Below, in pieces: positions 1-7,593 of a stretch of 25,942 bases of DNA (its first letter is position 1; the number at the start of each line of letters is the position of its first letter). The stretch is from an uncultured Eubacteriales bacterium (lineage in GTDB: Bacteria; Bacillota; Clostridia; Monoglobales; Monoglobaceae). The notes below the pieces were generated by a model. It worked only from the letters and a program-made list of their open reading frames with translations, did not search any database and was not told the DNA's origin. Both the position numbers and the translations under genes were made by a program. The DNA is taken from contig UQOT01000020.1 in assembly GCA_900542675.1 (NCBI GenBank), positions 1 through 25,942 on the forward strand, written 5' to 3'.

Positions 1-489
1 CACGCGGGTGTTGATATCGCCGCAAATATGGACACTCCCGTAACAGCGGTAAAGGACGGCGTACTCAAAAAAGTTTATGAGGACAGCCTGTTCGGAACAA
101 CCGTAATAATTCACCACGACGATGACGGAACCGACAGCGTGTATTCAAATCTCAAGGACGCGATAAGCGACCCGATAGGTACGCCGATTAAAAAAGGCGA
201 TGTGCTGGGAAAAATCGGCAAGACCGCAGTGTGCGAAACCGAGGACGAGCCGCATCTGCACTTTGAGATAAAAGTTGACGACTCATTTTTAGACCCGAAA
301 GAATTTGTGAAGTTTGAAGAAGTAGACTACCTCCCCAAAGAAACAAGCGACAGCGCAGCGACCTTAGGCGGCGCAGCATCCCCCGCTCCGTCCGCTAAGA
401 CAAGCGCATCACCGGCGGCATCACCGTTTGAAACCGCCGCCCCGTACGACTACGGTGACGAAGACGAAGCCACAATCTATATAGATTAA
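1..489 (+). CDS. M23 family (LytM-type) metallopeptidase, 3' fragment
   Basis: The reading frame is open from base 1, so the gene starts left of the window; an internal ATG at 28 is not the true start. The visible part begins H-A-G-V-D-I and later has H-L-H-F-E near residue 85. These fit the two zinc-binding motifs of M23/LytM endopeptidases (HxxxD and HxH), which cut peptide cross-links in peptidoglycan. The core G(D/K)VLGKIGKT segment is also typical. After the catalytic fold comes a tail of about 55 residues, first rich in Ala/Pro/Ser/Thr and then acidic, ending D-E-A-T-I-Y-I-D. The tail resembles the low-complexity linkers of other exported proteins in this window. The N-terminal signal or membrane anchor is outside the window. 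It is convergent with the methyltransferase gene. The family call is secure; the substrate is not known. Confidence 0.9.
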   Translation, partial: HAGVDIAANMDTPVTAVKDGVLKKVYEDSLFGTTVIIHHDDDGTDSVYSNLKDAISDPIGTPIKKGDVLGKIGKTAVCETEDEPHLHFEIKVDDSFLDPKEFVKFEEVDYLPKETSDSAATLGGAASPAPSAKTSASPAASPFETAAPYDYGDEDEATIYID

Positions 490-505
490 TTAATTAATTA
501 ATTAA
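486..505. repeat. (TTAA)5 microsatellite forming an all-frame stop
   Basis: Five perfect TTAA units overlap the TAA stop of the M23 gene and run into the terminator stem. Because TTAATTAA contains TAA on both strands, the tract stops translation in all six frames. It also gives U-rich RNA after the hairpin for minus-strand transcription. Confidence 0.85.
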
Positions 506-533
506 AAGGCGCGTCCGTTCACGGCGCGCCTTT
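505..533. terminator. Bidirectional intrinsic terminator between convergent genes
   Basis: Stem AAAGGCGCG (505-513) pairs with CGCGCCTTT (525-533). An inner CCG/CGG stem closes a TTCA tetraloop, with T514 bulged. On the minus strand the hairpin is followed by TTTTAATTAATT, a usable U-tract ending the methyltransferase operon. On the plus strand only three T residues follow, so it is weaker for the M23 gene. Confidence 0.8.
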
Positions 534-534
534 G

Positions 535-561
535 AGGCTGCCAAAAAAGTGATTTTTGCAA
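535..561. repeat. Dispersed terminator-linked repeat, copy 1
   Basis: This 27-bp stretch starts AGGCTG, has AAAAAGTGATTTTT in the middle and ends GCAA. It matches 25826-25852 at 24 of 27 positions in the same orientation. Both copies sit directly after an AGGCGC/GCGCCT hairpin. The A-run and T-run could themselves pair as a weak stem. Function is unknown. Confidence 0.7.
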
Positions 562-584
562 TCAGACTTGCAGATAGCGTCGCC

Positions 585-605
585 AGACCCTATTCCCTAG
601 TACCT
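585..605 (-). repeat. Heptamer repeat array (3 units) overlapping the methyltransferase stop
   Basis: Plus-strand units are AGACCCT (585-591), ATTCCCT (592-598) and AGTACCT (599-605); on the minus strand they read AGGTACT, AGGGAAT, AGGGTCT. The methyltransferase stop TAG (592-590) spans a unit junction. The array encodes the protein's last residues, GTRE. Related arrays lie at 18991-19018, 21484-21511 and 23993-24021. Confidence 0.75.
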
Positions 606-1750
606 ACGTTGAGCAGTTCGTACAGTGTTGGATTAAAATTAAACTCGCGCATTAGGTTTTCGGCTTTTTTCTTTGCGGAGGCTCGTTTTTCGTCGGGGAT
701 GTTTTTCCGCACTGCACGAATTAGCAAATTCTTTGGCGAATGCGAAAAATCTACGAACTCCAGCATATTAACCGAGTACCCCTCGCTCTCTAAAAGCTCG
801 CCGCGTATTGCGTCGGTTGCGAGAGCCGAGAAACGCTCTTTTATAAGCCCGTAGTCGGTCAGCGCTGAAAATTCATCCGTCTTAATCTGTGCGTTCAGCT
901 CGTGCTGGCAGCACGGTACGGAAAGTATTGTCTTAGCGCCCCAACTGACCGCGTTAAAGAGTGCGTAGTCGGTCGCAGTGTCGCAGGCGTGCAGCGTTAT
1001 CACCATATCGGGATTTATTTTAGGCTTATAGCCTTTAATATCGCCGGCCTTAAACTTAAGTCCGTTATATCCGTATTTTTCGGCAAGGCGACTGCACTTT
1101 TCAATAACGTCCGCCTTTAAATCAAGCCCGGTTATGTCTGCGCATAGCCCCTTAATTTCGGTCAGATAATAGTATAGAATAAATGTCAGATACGACTTGC
1201 CGCAGCCGAAATCAAAAACATTTATGCTTCCGCCGCACGCAGCCGTGTCAATCACGTCATCCACAATCTCAACAAAGCGGTTTATCTGCCTGTACTTGTC
1301 ATACATAGAATTTACGATATGCCCGTCCTTGGTAAATACCCCCAAATCAACGAGGGGCGGTATGCTTGTATTCTCGGACAGAATATATTTTTTCTTTCGG
1401 TTATTGCCCTCCGGGGCTTTTGGAGGCGCAGCGGAAATACGCTTTTTCATAAGCGTTTCCTTGCCCTTTTTAGATACCTTTATCATATACTCCGTCGAAT
1501 TGCTCCACGCGTCAAGCTGACGATATCCGCCGTCTGCCATAATTCGCTCAGCAATATCCGCAGCCGCGCCCGGCTCTATGTTCTCGTGAAACACCTGCTT
1601 ATCGGTGAACTTCTCAATCTGAAATTTCTGTTTGCCGCCTATAGTTTTAAGGCACAGCACGATTTTCTTATACTCCGCGGATTTTGATTTTGGGTTGCTG
1701 ATTACCGCTTTAATTATATCGTCCGCGAACACCGTCTTTATATATTCCAT
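590..1750 (-). CDS. Class I SAM-dependent methyltransferase, Methyltransf_32 type
   Basis: This 386-residue protein has a divergent N-terminal region (about 1-145) and a Rossmann-type methyltransferase fold (about 150-345). SAM-binding motif I is D-F-G-C-G-K-S-Y near 180-187, followed by an acidic strand end G-L-D-L near 208. The segments LHACDTATD (253-261) and VPCCQHEL (278-285) are characteristic of the Methyltransf_32 family, which includes METTL25- and GSTCD-like eukaryotic proteins. The substrate is not known; an RNA or protein target is a guess. The ATG start follows a GGGGG stretch 12 nt upstream. It is the last gene of the DUF1015-hom-thrB-lysC-reductase operon, 15 nt after the reductase stop. 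Its last residues, GTRE, and its stop codon are encoded by a heptamer repeat, so its native C-terminus may have been replaced. Confidence 0.85.
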   Translation of the reverse strand: MEYIKTVFADDIIKAVISNPKSKSAEYKKIVLCLKTIGGKQKFQIEKFTDKQVFHENIEPGAAADIAERIMADGGYRQLDAWSNSTEYMIKVSKKGKETLMKKRISAAPPKAPEGNNRKKKYILSENTSIPPLVDLGVFTKDGHIVNSMYDKYRQINRFVEIVDDVIDTAACGGSINVFDFGCGKSYLTFILYYYLTEIKGLCADITGLDLKADVIEKCSRLAEKYGYNGLKFKAGDIKGYKPKINPDMVITLHACDTATDYALFNAVSWGAKTILSVPCCQHELNAQIKTDEFSALTDYGLIKERFSALATDAIRGELLESEGYSVNMLEFVDFSHSPKNLLIRAVRKNIPDEKRASAKKKAENLMREFNFNPTLYELLNVGTRE

Positions 1751-1765
1751 CTAAATCACAACCCC

Positions 1766-2482
1766 CTAAATCACAAATCCTCCCGACGCGCCTATTATCT
1801 GACCTGTGATAAAGCCCGCGGCGTCACTTGCCAGAAACACCGCTATGCGCGCTATATCCTTAGGCGTACCGAGGCGCATAAGCGGCGTTTCATTCTTAAG
1901 CTCACCGATTACTTCGTCGCTCAGCGCCTTGTTCATATCGGTGTCAATCACTCCCGGAGCGATGCAGTTAACGCGAATATTGGACGGTCCGAGCTCCTTG
2001 GCAAGCGCCTTTGTGAGCCCGATAAGCCCCGCCTTTGACGCGCTGTACGCCGCCTCACACGAGCTGCCGACCTGCCCCCACATAGACGAAATATTGATAA
2101 TGCAGCCGCTTTGCTTTCTTACCATAGACTTTACTCCGCTGTGCAGTACTCGGTATGCGCCGTTTAGATTAACGTTAATTACCTCCTGCCATTCCTCCTC
2201 TGTGGTATCGGTCAGCAGGTTAAATCTTGAAATTCCGGCGTTGTTTACTATAACATCAGCGCCGCCAAACTCGCTATCTATACGCGACATCATATACCCG
2301 ACCTCTGCCGGACTGCCCACATCCGCTTTTACCGCAATTCCGCCAATTTCGCCTGCAAGCGCCTCTGCCTGCGCCGCGGATTTGTTATAATTTAAAATAA
2401 CGCGGAAGCCGCTTTTTGCAAACTCCCGCGCTGCCGCCGCGCCAATCCCGCGCGACGCTCCGGTGATTAAAACTGTTTTCAT
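1766..2482 (-). CDS. SDR-family reductase, FabG/YmfI-like (possible EF-P 5-aminopentanone reductase)
   Basis: A 238-residue classical short-chain dehydrogenase/reductase. The NADPH-binding motif TGASRGIG is at 7-14, NNAG at 80-83, and the catalytic Ser (near 133), Tyr146 and Lys150 are all present (Y-S-A-S-K). Length and motifs fit FabG, the 3-oxoacyl-ACP reductase. However, the ISSMWGQVGSSCEAAYSASK segment and the lack of neighbouring fatty-acid genes resemble the clostridial relatives of B. subtilis YmfI, which reduces 5-aminopentanone on elongation factor P. I infer that assignment; it is not proven. Its ATG overlaps the aspartate kinase TGA as ATGA, and I see no separate Shine-Dalgarno sequence, so translation is probably coupled. 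A generic SDR role remains possible. Confidence 0.85.
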   Translation of the reverse strand: MKTVLITGASRGIGAAAAREFAKSGFRVILNYNKSAAQAEALAGEIGGIAVKADVGSPAEVGYMMSRIDSEFGGADVIVNNAGISRFNLLTDTTEEEWQEVINVNLNGAYRVLHSGVKSMVRKQSGCIINISSMWGQVGSSCEAAYSASKAGLIGLTKALAKELGPSNIRVNCIAPGVIDTDMNKALSDEVIGELKNETPLMRLGTPKDIARIAVFLASDAAGFITGQIIGASGGFVI

Positions 2483-3684
2483 ATGTTAAATTTATCGTGT
2501 ACGACTCTTACTGCTTTTTCGGCATTTTCGAGCTTGATTAAGACTGACACCTTAATCTCGGACGTCGAAATCAGATGTATATTTATGTCGTTGTCATAGA
2601 GCGCTTCAAACATCTTTGCGGCAACTCCCGGGTTGTTAACCATACCTGCACCGACGATTGATACCTTGGATAAATCGTCTCTGTGATTTACCTCTTTATA
2701 GTTAAGGCAGCTTTTAAGCTCCTCTAAAACTTCAAGAGTCTTTGCCTCGTTCTCACGCGTAACCGTGAAGGCGATATCCTTCGTTCCCTCTCTGCCGACC
2801 GACTGGAGTATCATATCAACGTTGATATTCTCCTGTGCGAGAGCCGAGAAAATTCTAAACGCGATACCCGGTGTATTTTCAAGACCGATAACCGCAATTC
2901 TCGCAACATCGTTGTCGCGTGTAACTCCTCTGATTAACATTTTTTCCACGTTAGCTACCTCCTTAACAAGAGTGCCGGGCACTCTCTCAAAACTTGATTT
3001 AACTTCCAGCTTAACATTGTATTTCTTTGCCATCTCAACGCTGCGGTTGTGAAGCACATTCGCACCAAGACTCGCAAGTTCAAGCATTTCATCGTATGTT
3101 ATTTCCTTCAGCTTTTTGGCGCCCGGGCAAATTCTCGGGTCTGCGGTATAAACACCGTCAACATCGGTGTAAATCTCACACCTCTCCGCACGCAGCGCCG
3201 CCGCAATAGCAACAGCCGAAGTATCGCTTCCGCCGCGGCCGAGCGTTGTTATATCATCGTATTTATCAATACCCTGAAATCCTGCCACAACGATAATCTT
3301 GTTGCGGTCAAGCTCCGCCTGCATACGCTCGGTATCAATGCTTCCGATACGCGCGTTTCCCGACATAGCGTTGGTGTTAAATCCCGCCTGCCAGCCGGTC
3401 AGCGAAATAACCGGACAACCCAGCTTCTCAATCGCCATCGCAAGCAGAGCGATTGAAATCTGCTCACCGCTTGAGAGCAACATATCCATCTCACGCTTTG
3501 AAGCCTTTGGGTTAATCTCATTTGCCTTTTCGATAAGGTCGTCCGTCGTGTCGCCCTGAGCCGAAACAACAACTATAACCTGATTGCCCTCTTTATAGGT
3601 ATCGGTAACCCTCTTAGCAACATTCATAACCTTTGCGGCATCGGCAACCGAGCTGCCGCCGAATTTCTGAACGATAAGTCCCAA
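2479..3684 (-). CDS. lysC: Aspartate kinase
   Basis: Phosphorylates aspartate, the first step toward lysine, threonine and methionine. The N-terminal kinase domain has the family motif V-Q-K-F-G-G-S-S-V, then SGEQ and the nucleotide-binding GRGGSDTSA. Two C-terminal ACT domains (about residues 265-400) contain NTPGIAF and NNPGVAAK, typical of feedback-inhibited enzymes. I place the start at the TTG at 3684, giving 401 residues. A full TAAGGAGGAA Shine-Dalgarno (3691-3700) lies 8 nt upstream, and the protein then begins M-G-L-I-V-Q-K as in other family members. An upstream in-frame ATG at 3717 would lie inside thrB and place this ribosome site within the coding sequence. It ends with an ATGA overlap with the downstream reductase. 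No C-terminal homoserine dehydrogenase is fused. Confidence 0.95.
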   Translation of the reverse strand: MGLIVQKFGGSSVADAAKVMNVAKRVTDTYKEGNQVIVVVSAQGDTTDDLIEKANEINPKASKREMDMLLSSGEQISIALLAMAIEKLGCPVISLTGWQAGFNTNAMSGNARIGSIDTERMQAELDRNKIIVVAGFQGIDKYDDITTLGRGGSDTSAVAIAAALRAERCEIYTDVDGVYTADPRICPGAKKLKEITYDEMLELASLGANVLHNRSVEMAKKYNVKLEVKSSFERVPGTLVKEVANVEKMLIRGVTRDNDVARIAVIGLENTPGIAFRIFSALAQENINVDMILQSVGREGTKDIAFTVTRENEAKTLEVLEELKSCLNYKEVNHRDDLSKVSIVGAGMVNNPGVAAKMFEALYDNDINIHLISTSEIKVSVLIKLENAEKAVRVVHDKFNI

Positions 3685-3704
3685 AATATATTCCTCCTTA
3701 ATTT

Positions 3705-4634
3705 TTAGTTTCTGCATAAAACAACCGCGCCGTCATTGTCGGGCTTTAGTATATGCAGCTTCCAATCCTTGAGCCTGCCCGTGAGCACACGGCTGATATT
3801 GCAGCCGAACGCCTTGTTGCTTGCTCTTATTATCGCAATTATTGTCGGCCCTGCTCCGCTTAAATATACGCCGAGCGCGCCGCTTTCGTAGCATAATCTG
3901 AAAAGCTTATCCATATGCGGTATAAGCCGCTTTCGGTAATTCTGATGAAGCTTGTCGCCGACCGCCGTACGTATATTCTCATACTTGCCCGAAATCAGGC
4001 TCGCGGTGAGCAGTGCGCTGTGTCCGGTGTTGTACACCGCATCGTTAAGTGAAACCGACTGCGGCAGCACGCCGCGCGACTTCTTTGTCTGAAGGAAGAA
4101 GTTCGGCACGAGCGCCGCAAATCTTAAATCATCCTCGCTGAGCTCGGTCTTGACATAGCGGATTGTGTACTTTGTCTCAACGTTTACGGTAAACCCGCCG
4201 AGCAGCGCCGGCGTAACATTGTCGGGGTGCCCCTCTATATCCGCCGCGAGACGCAGTTGCTCATTAACCGACAGCTTGCTGCCCGAGAGCACGTTTGCAG
4301 CGACAATACCGCCGACAATTCCCGCGCTGCTGCTGCCGAGACCGCGCGTTACCATAATATTATTCTCAAGCGTCAGCTTAAGCCCCTTAGGCTTATACTT
4401 TACTTTATCAAATGTGCGCTTCATCGACTTGTATATCAAATTGCTTGTATCGGACGGCAGAAACTTTCTTGAGTCATCGAGTATATTAATACTAACCCCC
4501 GGCTCGTCTGTCTCCTCGGCTGTGACATAGTTATAAAGCCCGAGAGCGATACCCATACTGTCAAAACCCGGTCCGATATTCGCGGAGGTCGCCGGAACCC
4601 GCACCTTAACTTTATTATTGATTTTGCCGCCCAC
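3705..4634 (-). CDS. thrB: Homoserine kinase
   Basis: A GHMP-family kinase of 309 residues converting L-homoserine to O-phosphohomoserine for threonine synthesis. The N-terminal motif P-A-T-S-A-N-I-G-P-G-F-D-S-M-G (14-28) and the ATP-binding loop GLGSSSAGIVGG (98-109) are diagnostic. GHPDNVTPALLGG and the C-terminal LSGAGPTIIA are the other conserved blocks. The start is a GTG directly after the hom TAA (TAAGTG), with a weak GGTGG ahead of it, so translation is likely coupled to hom. Codons just downstream could also serve as starts, and the first 8-10 residues are uncertain. The stop lies 20 nt before lysC. Confidence 0.95.
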   Translation of the reverse strand: MGGKINNKVKVRVPATSANIGPGFDSMGIALGLYNYVTAEETDEPGVSINILDDSRKFLPSDTSNLIYKSMKRTFDKVKYKPKGLKLTLENNIMVTRGLGSSSAGIVGGIVAANVLSGSKLSVNEQLRLAADIEGHPDNVTPALLGGFTVNVETKYTIRYVKTELSEDDLRFAALVPNFFLQTKKSRGVLPQSVSLNDAVYNTGHSALLTASLISGKYENIRTAVGDKLHQNYRKRLIPHMDKLFRLCYESGALGVYLSGAGPTIIAIIRASNKAFGCNISRVLTGRLKDWKLHILKPDNDGAVVLCRN

Positions 4635-5870
4635 TTATTCAGCCACCAATCTGATTTTGCCGAGAACCTCATACCCGCTGAAGTCTCCGCTTAAAATCCG
4701 CTTCTCAAGCTCATATTCGGTAATCTCGGGCGTGATTAAAGCAAATTCATCTTTATATTTATCCCCGTCTATGGTTATTACATCATAGCCCTTGGGCGCG
4801 AACTCGTTCTTTGCACTGTCTCTTGAGCCGCCCTTATTAAGTCTTAAATAGAACCTTGACGAAAGCGTCTTAGAGTCGAGCAGATATCCGTCCTCGCCCT
4901 CACTCCAGCCGAGGCGTATATGCTTATCCTTATGCTTTACCGTATCAATAATATCGGAAAGAACCGCGCTTGCAGTCGGCAGTGCGCCCGCACCGCGGCC
5001 GTAGAACATAACGTCGCCGAGTCCGTCGCCGCGCACCATAATTCCGTTAAACACATCGTCTATTCCGCCGAGCGGGTGGTTCTTGTCAAGCACAGCCGGG
5101 CAGACCATAGCGTACACGCCATCCTCCGCGCGGGAGGTGATGCCGAGCAGCTTAATCACACTGCCAAACTTTGCCGCGTATTCAACATCTTCAAGAGTAA
5201 TTTTTGTGATACCCTCGCACGGGATTTTTTCACTGTCAACCGCCTTGCCGAAAGCGAGCGATGCAAGTATCGCCGTCTTTCTGCAGGTATCATAGCCTTC
5301 TATATCGGCTGTCGGATCCTTCTCCGCATAGCCGTTCTCCTGCGCGCCCTTTAATGCCTCGTCAAACGACGCGCCCTCCTTAATCATCTGTGTTAAAATA
5401 TAGTTCGTCGTTCCGTTTAAAATTCCGTAAATATCCGTAAGCTCGTTCGCCGCAAGACTGGTGTAAAGCGGTCTTATAATCGGTATACCGCCGCCGACGC
5501 TCGCCTCGAACAGGTAATTAACGCCGTTTTCTTCGGCAATTCTAAGCAGTTCGGTTCCGTGCTTTGCCACAAGCTCCTTATTGGAGGTTACAACACTCTT
5601 GCCCGCCTCAAGGAGCTGCTTGGTGAATTGATACGCGGGATTGGTTCCGCCCATAACCTCTGCAACCACTCCGATTTCGGGGTTATTTAAAATATCATTA
5701 AAATCCTTGGTAAAGCACTTGTACTCGCTGTCCGGGAAATCTCTTAAATCAAGAATGCCCGCAATCTCGATATCCTCACCGCAGCGGCGGCAAAGTGACT
5801 CCTTCTGCGATGCGACAAGCTCACCTACGCCGCCTCCGACAACGCCGAAGCCCATTATTCCTATTTTCAT
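4635..5870 (-). CDS. hom: Homoserine dehydrogenase
   Basis: Reduces aspartate semialdehyde to homoserine. This 411-residue protein has an N-terminal nucleotide-binding site G-F-G-V-V-G-G-G-V-G-E (7-17), then the substrate domain with SNKELVAKHG, ILNGTTNYIL and EKDPTADIEGYD, which carry the conserved Lys and Asp region. The last 85 or so residues (from SSRFYLRL) look like the C-terminal ACT domain used for threonine feedback. The ATG follows a clear GGAGG Shine-Dalgarno. It lies 21 nt after the DUF1015 stop and abuts thrB with no gap. The operon therefore carries three aspartate-family steps, but asd and thrC are absent from the window. Confidence 0.96.
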   Translation of the reverse strand: MKIGIMGFGVVGGGVGELVASQKESLCRRCGEDIEIAGILDLRDFPDSEYKCFTKDFNDILNNPEIGVVAEVMGGTNPAYQFTKQLLEAGKSVVTSNKELVAKHGTELLRIAEENGVNYLFEASVGGGIPIIRPLYTSLAANELTDIYGILNGTTNYILTQMIKEGASFDEALKGAQENGYAEKDPTADIEGYDTCRKTAILASLAFGKAVDSEKIPCEGITKITLEDVEYAAKFGSVIKLLGITSRAEDGVYAMVCPAVLDKNHPLGGIDDVFNGIMVRGDGLGDVMFYGRGAGALPTASAVLSDIIDTVKHKDKHIRLGWSEGEDGYLLDSKTLSSRFYLRLNKGGSRDSAKNEFAPKGYDVITIDGDKYKDEFALITPEITEYELEKRILSGDFSGYEVLGKIRLVAE

Positions 5871-5891
5871 TGTGCTTATCCCTCCAAAATA

Positions 5892-7214
5892 TTAATCAAA
5901 TTTATAGATTACGATACCGGTCACAAGCTTTGGCCAGAAGTATGTTGACTTCTGCGGCATCTTCTCGTTAGCGAGTGAAATATCCTTAATCTCTGACACC
6001 TTGGTCGGGTTAATGATAAACGCGCACTGGAACTCTCCGTCATCAACGCGCTTAATCGCCTCGCCCGCATCTCTTGTATACACGATATTATCCTGGTTTG
6101 CGAGGCTCTGCTCGTCAATCCCGAAGTATTTTTCAAGTATCAGCTTATGAAGGATAGTTACATCAAGGTACTTATACGCGTCGCTCCTATTCTCAATCAG
6201 GTCATCCATAAGATGAACGTCCTTGAGCTTTAAGAGATAATAATAATTCTCTCCGGTATAGAACGCAAACCGCTTTTCGTCAACCGTGCCCATAAGCTTT
6301 GACATAATAATCTCCGCAAAGTCGCCTTCGGTGAAGTATATCTTTGACATCGAAAAGTCGTCGGTCAGCATACCGATGGTGAGCTGCTCCGAGAAGTTCT
6401 TGACGTTCTTCACCATTCTGTGGGTCGGGAATACAAAAAGTCCGCTATCGTCCATCGACACGAGCATCATCATAGTATAGTCGTACGGCTGTGTGCCTAC
6501 CTCGGTGCCGTCCTCCTCGTGACGCTTATCTCTGTAATAGAGCGCGGTCTCGTATCTGTGATGGCCGTCTGCAATAAACAACTGCTTGCTCTCAAACTTC
6601 TTTGAAATAACGTTAATTACCGCTTGGTCCTTTATTATCCATATATTCTGAATGACGTTTTCCTTTGTGGTAAAGCTGATATCGGGCGCGCCGTCCGAGC
6701 ACTCCGAAATAATATCCGCAATCGCCTGGTCGGGATCCATATATAGCGAGTATATCTGACTCATATTCGTACCCGTTGCTTCCATAAGCCCGAGTCTGTC
6801 GCGCTTTGCCTTTTTAAGCGTCTCCTCGTGCGGGAGTATGATTTTCTTTGAGAACTCCTCAAGCTGCACGAGCGATATTATGCCCTTGAGCGAATGAGTC
6901 GGCGACTCCTCGGTGTCAAACTTAAACACCTGCTCGTAAATATAAAAGGCGGGTTCATCCTCGTACTTTAAAACCTCTTCCTCAATCCACTTGTTTAAGT
7001 ACGACGCGCTTCTTGTATATTTGTTATTGTCATCGCCGTCGCTTTCAAAGTCCATACCGTAGTCCAAACGAATTACGTTGTATTCGTCCTTGTTATAAAG
7101 CTCCTGCTGCTCCTCCGGCGATATTATATCGTACGGCGGCGCGGTAACCGAGTCTAAATCCTTGAATTTTTCAGTATTATATCTTAAACCTTTAAAAGGT
7201 ACAACCTTTGCCAT
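5892..7214 (-). CDS. DUF1015 family protein
   Basis: A protein of about 440 residues matching DUF1015: the start A-K-V-V-P-F-K-G-L-R-Y, the early T-A-P-P-Y-D-I-I-S-P-E-E block, and the signature I-A-D-G-H-H-R-Y-E-T-A near the middle. It looks soluble, with no signal peptide or membrane segment. Its biochemical role is unknown to me. In many Clostridia I recall relatives next to serine-pathway genes; here it leads the hom-thrB-lysC operon, which suggests a link to amino-acid metabolism. I chose the ATG at 7214. The ribosome site AAAGG abuts the earlier ATG at 7223 with no spacing but lies 9 nt from 7214. A strong promoter lies about 65 nt upstream. Confidence 0.88.
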   Translation of the reverse strand: MAKVVPFKGLRYNTEKFKDLDSVTAPPYDIISPEEQQELYNKDEYNVIRLDYGMDFESDGDDNNKYTRSASYLNKWIEEEVLKYEDEPAFYIYEQVFKFDTEESPTHSLKGIISLVQLEEFSKKIILPHEETLKKAKRDRLGLMEATGTNMSQIYSLYMDPDQAIADIISECSDGAPDISFTTKENVIQNIWIIKDQAVINVISKKFESKQLFIADGHHRYETALYYRDKRHEEDGTEVGTQPYDYTMMMLVSMDDSGLFVFPTHRMVKNVKNFSEQLTIGMLTDDFSMSKIYFTEGDFAEIIMSKLMGTVDEKRFAFYTGENYYYLLKLKDVHLMDDLIENRSDAYKYLDVTILHKLILEKYFGIDEQSLANQDNIVYTRDAGEAIKRVDDGEFQCAFIINPTKVSEIKDISLANEKMPQKSTYFWPKLVTGIVIYKFD

Positions 7215-7278
7215 ATTTATCATCCTTTAATATTTATATTTTATATTTGAATACAATAATTACAGTGTATCATATTAC

Positions 7279-7307
7279 ATAATACAATATAATTGCGGTT
7301 CAGTCAA
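7279..7307 (-). promoter_or_regulatory. Sigma-A promoter of the DUF1015-hom-thrB-lysC operon
   Basis: Minus-strand -35 TTGACT (7307-7302) and -10 TATTAT (7284-7279) are separated by exactly 17 nt. Transcription should start near 7272, leaving a short leader of about 55 nt, too short for a riboswitch or T-box. It is the best promoter for this six-gene run. Confidence 0.85.
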
Positions 7308-7310
7308 GGT

Positions 7311-7336
7311 ATATTTCACCTGTTCGGTGTAAATAT
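7311..7336. promoter_or_regulatory. Palindrome between divergent promoters (candidate operator)
   Basis: ATATTTCACC and GGTGTAAATAT form an inverted repeat around TGTTC, with one extra T in the right arm. It lies 3 bp from the -35 of the minus-strand operon promoter and 11 bp from the -35 of the plus-strand promoter. This is a natural place for a regulator controlling both. No regulator gene is adjacent, so the binding protein is unknown. Confidence 0.5.
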
Positions 7337-7347
7337 TTTCCGAAGTT

Positions 7348-7377
7348 TTGACGGAATTTTTATGTTTAATCTACAAA
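7348..7377 (+). promoter_or_regulatory. Candidate promoter of the small membrane protein gene
   Basis: -35 TTGACG (7348-7353) and -10 TACAAA (7372-7377) are 18 nt apart, pointing to the 38-codon gene 80 nt downstream. The -35 is good and the -10 only moderate. Confidence 0.5.
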
Positions 7378-7456
7378 TAATAATACAGTAAAACTCAAAA
7401 AGGAATGAACATACCTAATAATTCCTGAAAAATAAAGCTTGAAAGGAGAAAAAATT

Positions 7457-7573
7457 ATGGGAAAATTCAGTACAGGCGTACTCTTCGGCGCAATGCTCGG
7501 CGTAGGAGCGCTGCTGCTCGATAAGAAGAATATGAAAAAAGCCAAAAAAATGATGCACAGTATGCATATGTAA
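7457..7573 (+). CDS. Small 38-residue YtxH-like membrane protein
   Basis: An ATG at 7457 is preceded 7 nt away by GAAAGGAGA, an excellent ribosome site, and the frame runs 38 codons to TAA. The peptide starts M-G-K-F-S-T-G-V-L-F-G, has a glycine-rich hydrophobic segment (about residues 7-21) that could span the membrane once, then a basic, Met-rich tail (D-K-K-N-M-K-K-A-K-K-M-M-H). This resembles short clostridial YtxH-type proteins, but the length is too small for a firm family call. It is the only complete plus-strand gene in the window and has its own promoter candidate. Function unknown. Confidence 0.75.
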   Translation: MGKFSTGVLFGAMLGVGALLLDKKNMKKAKKMMHSMHM

Positions 7574-7593
7574 TAATCTATCGCTCATACTCA

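Noticed and set aside
3685..3717. Aspartate kinase starting at the ATG at 3717
   Set aside because: That start lies inside thrB and puts the perfect TAAGGAGGAA ribosome site within the coding sequence; TTG at 3684 gives the normal N-terminus.
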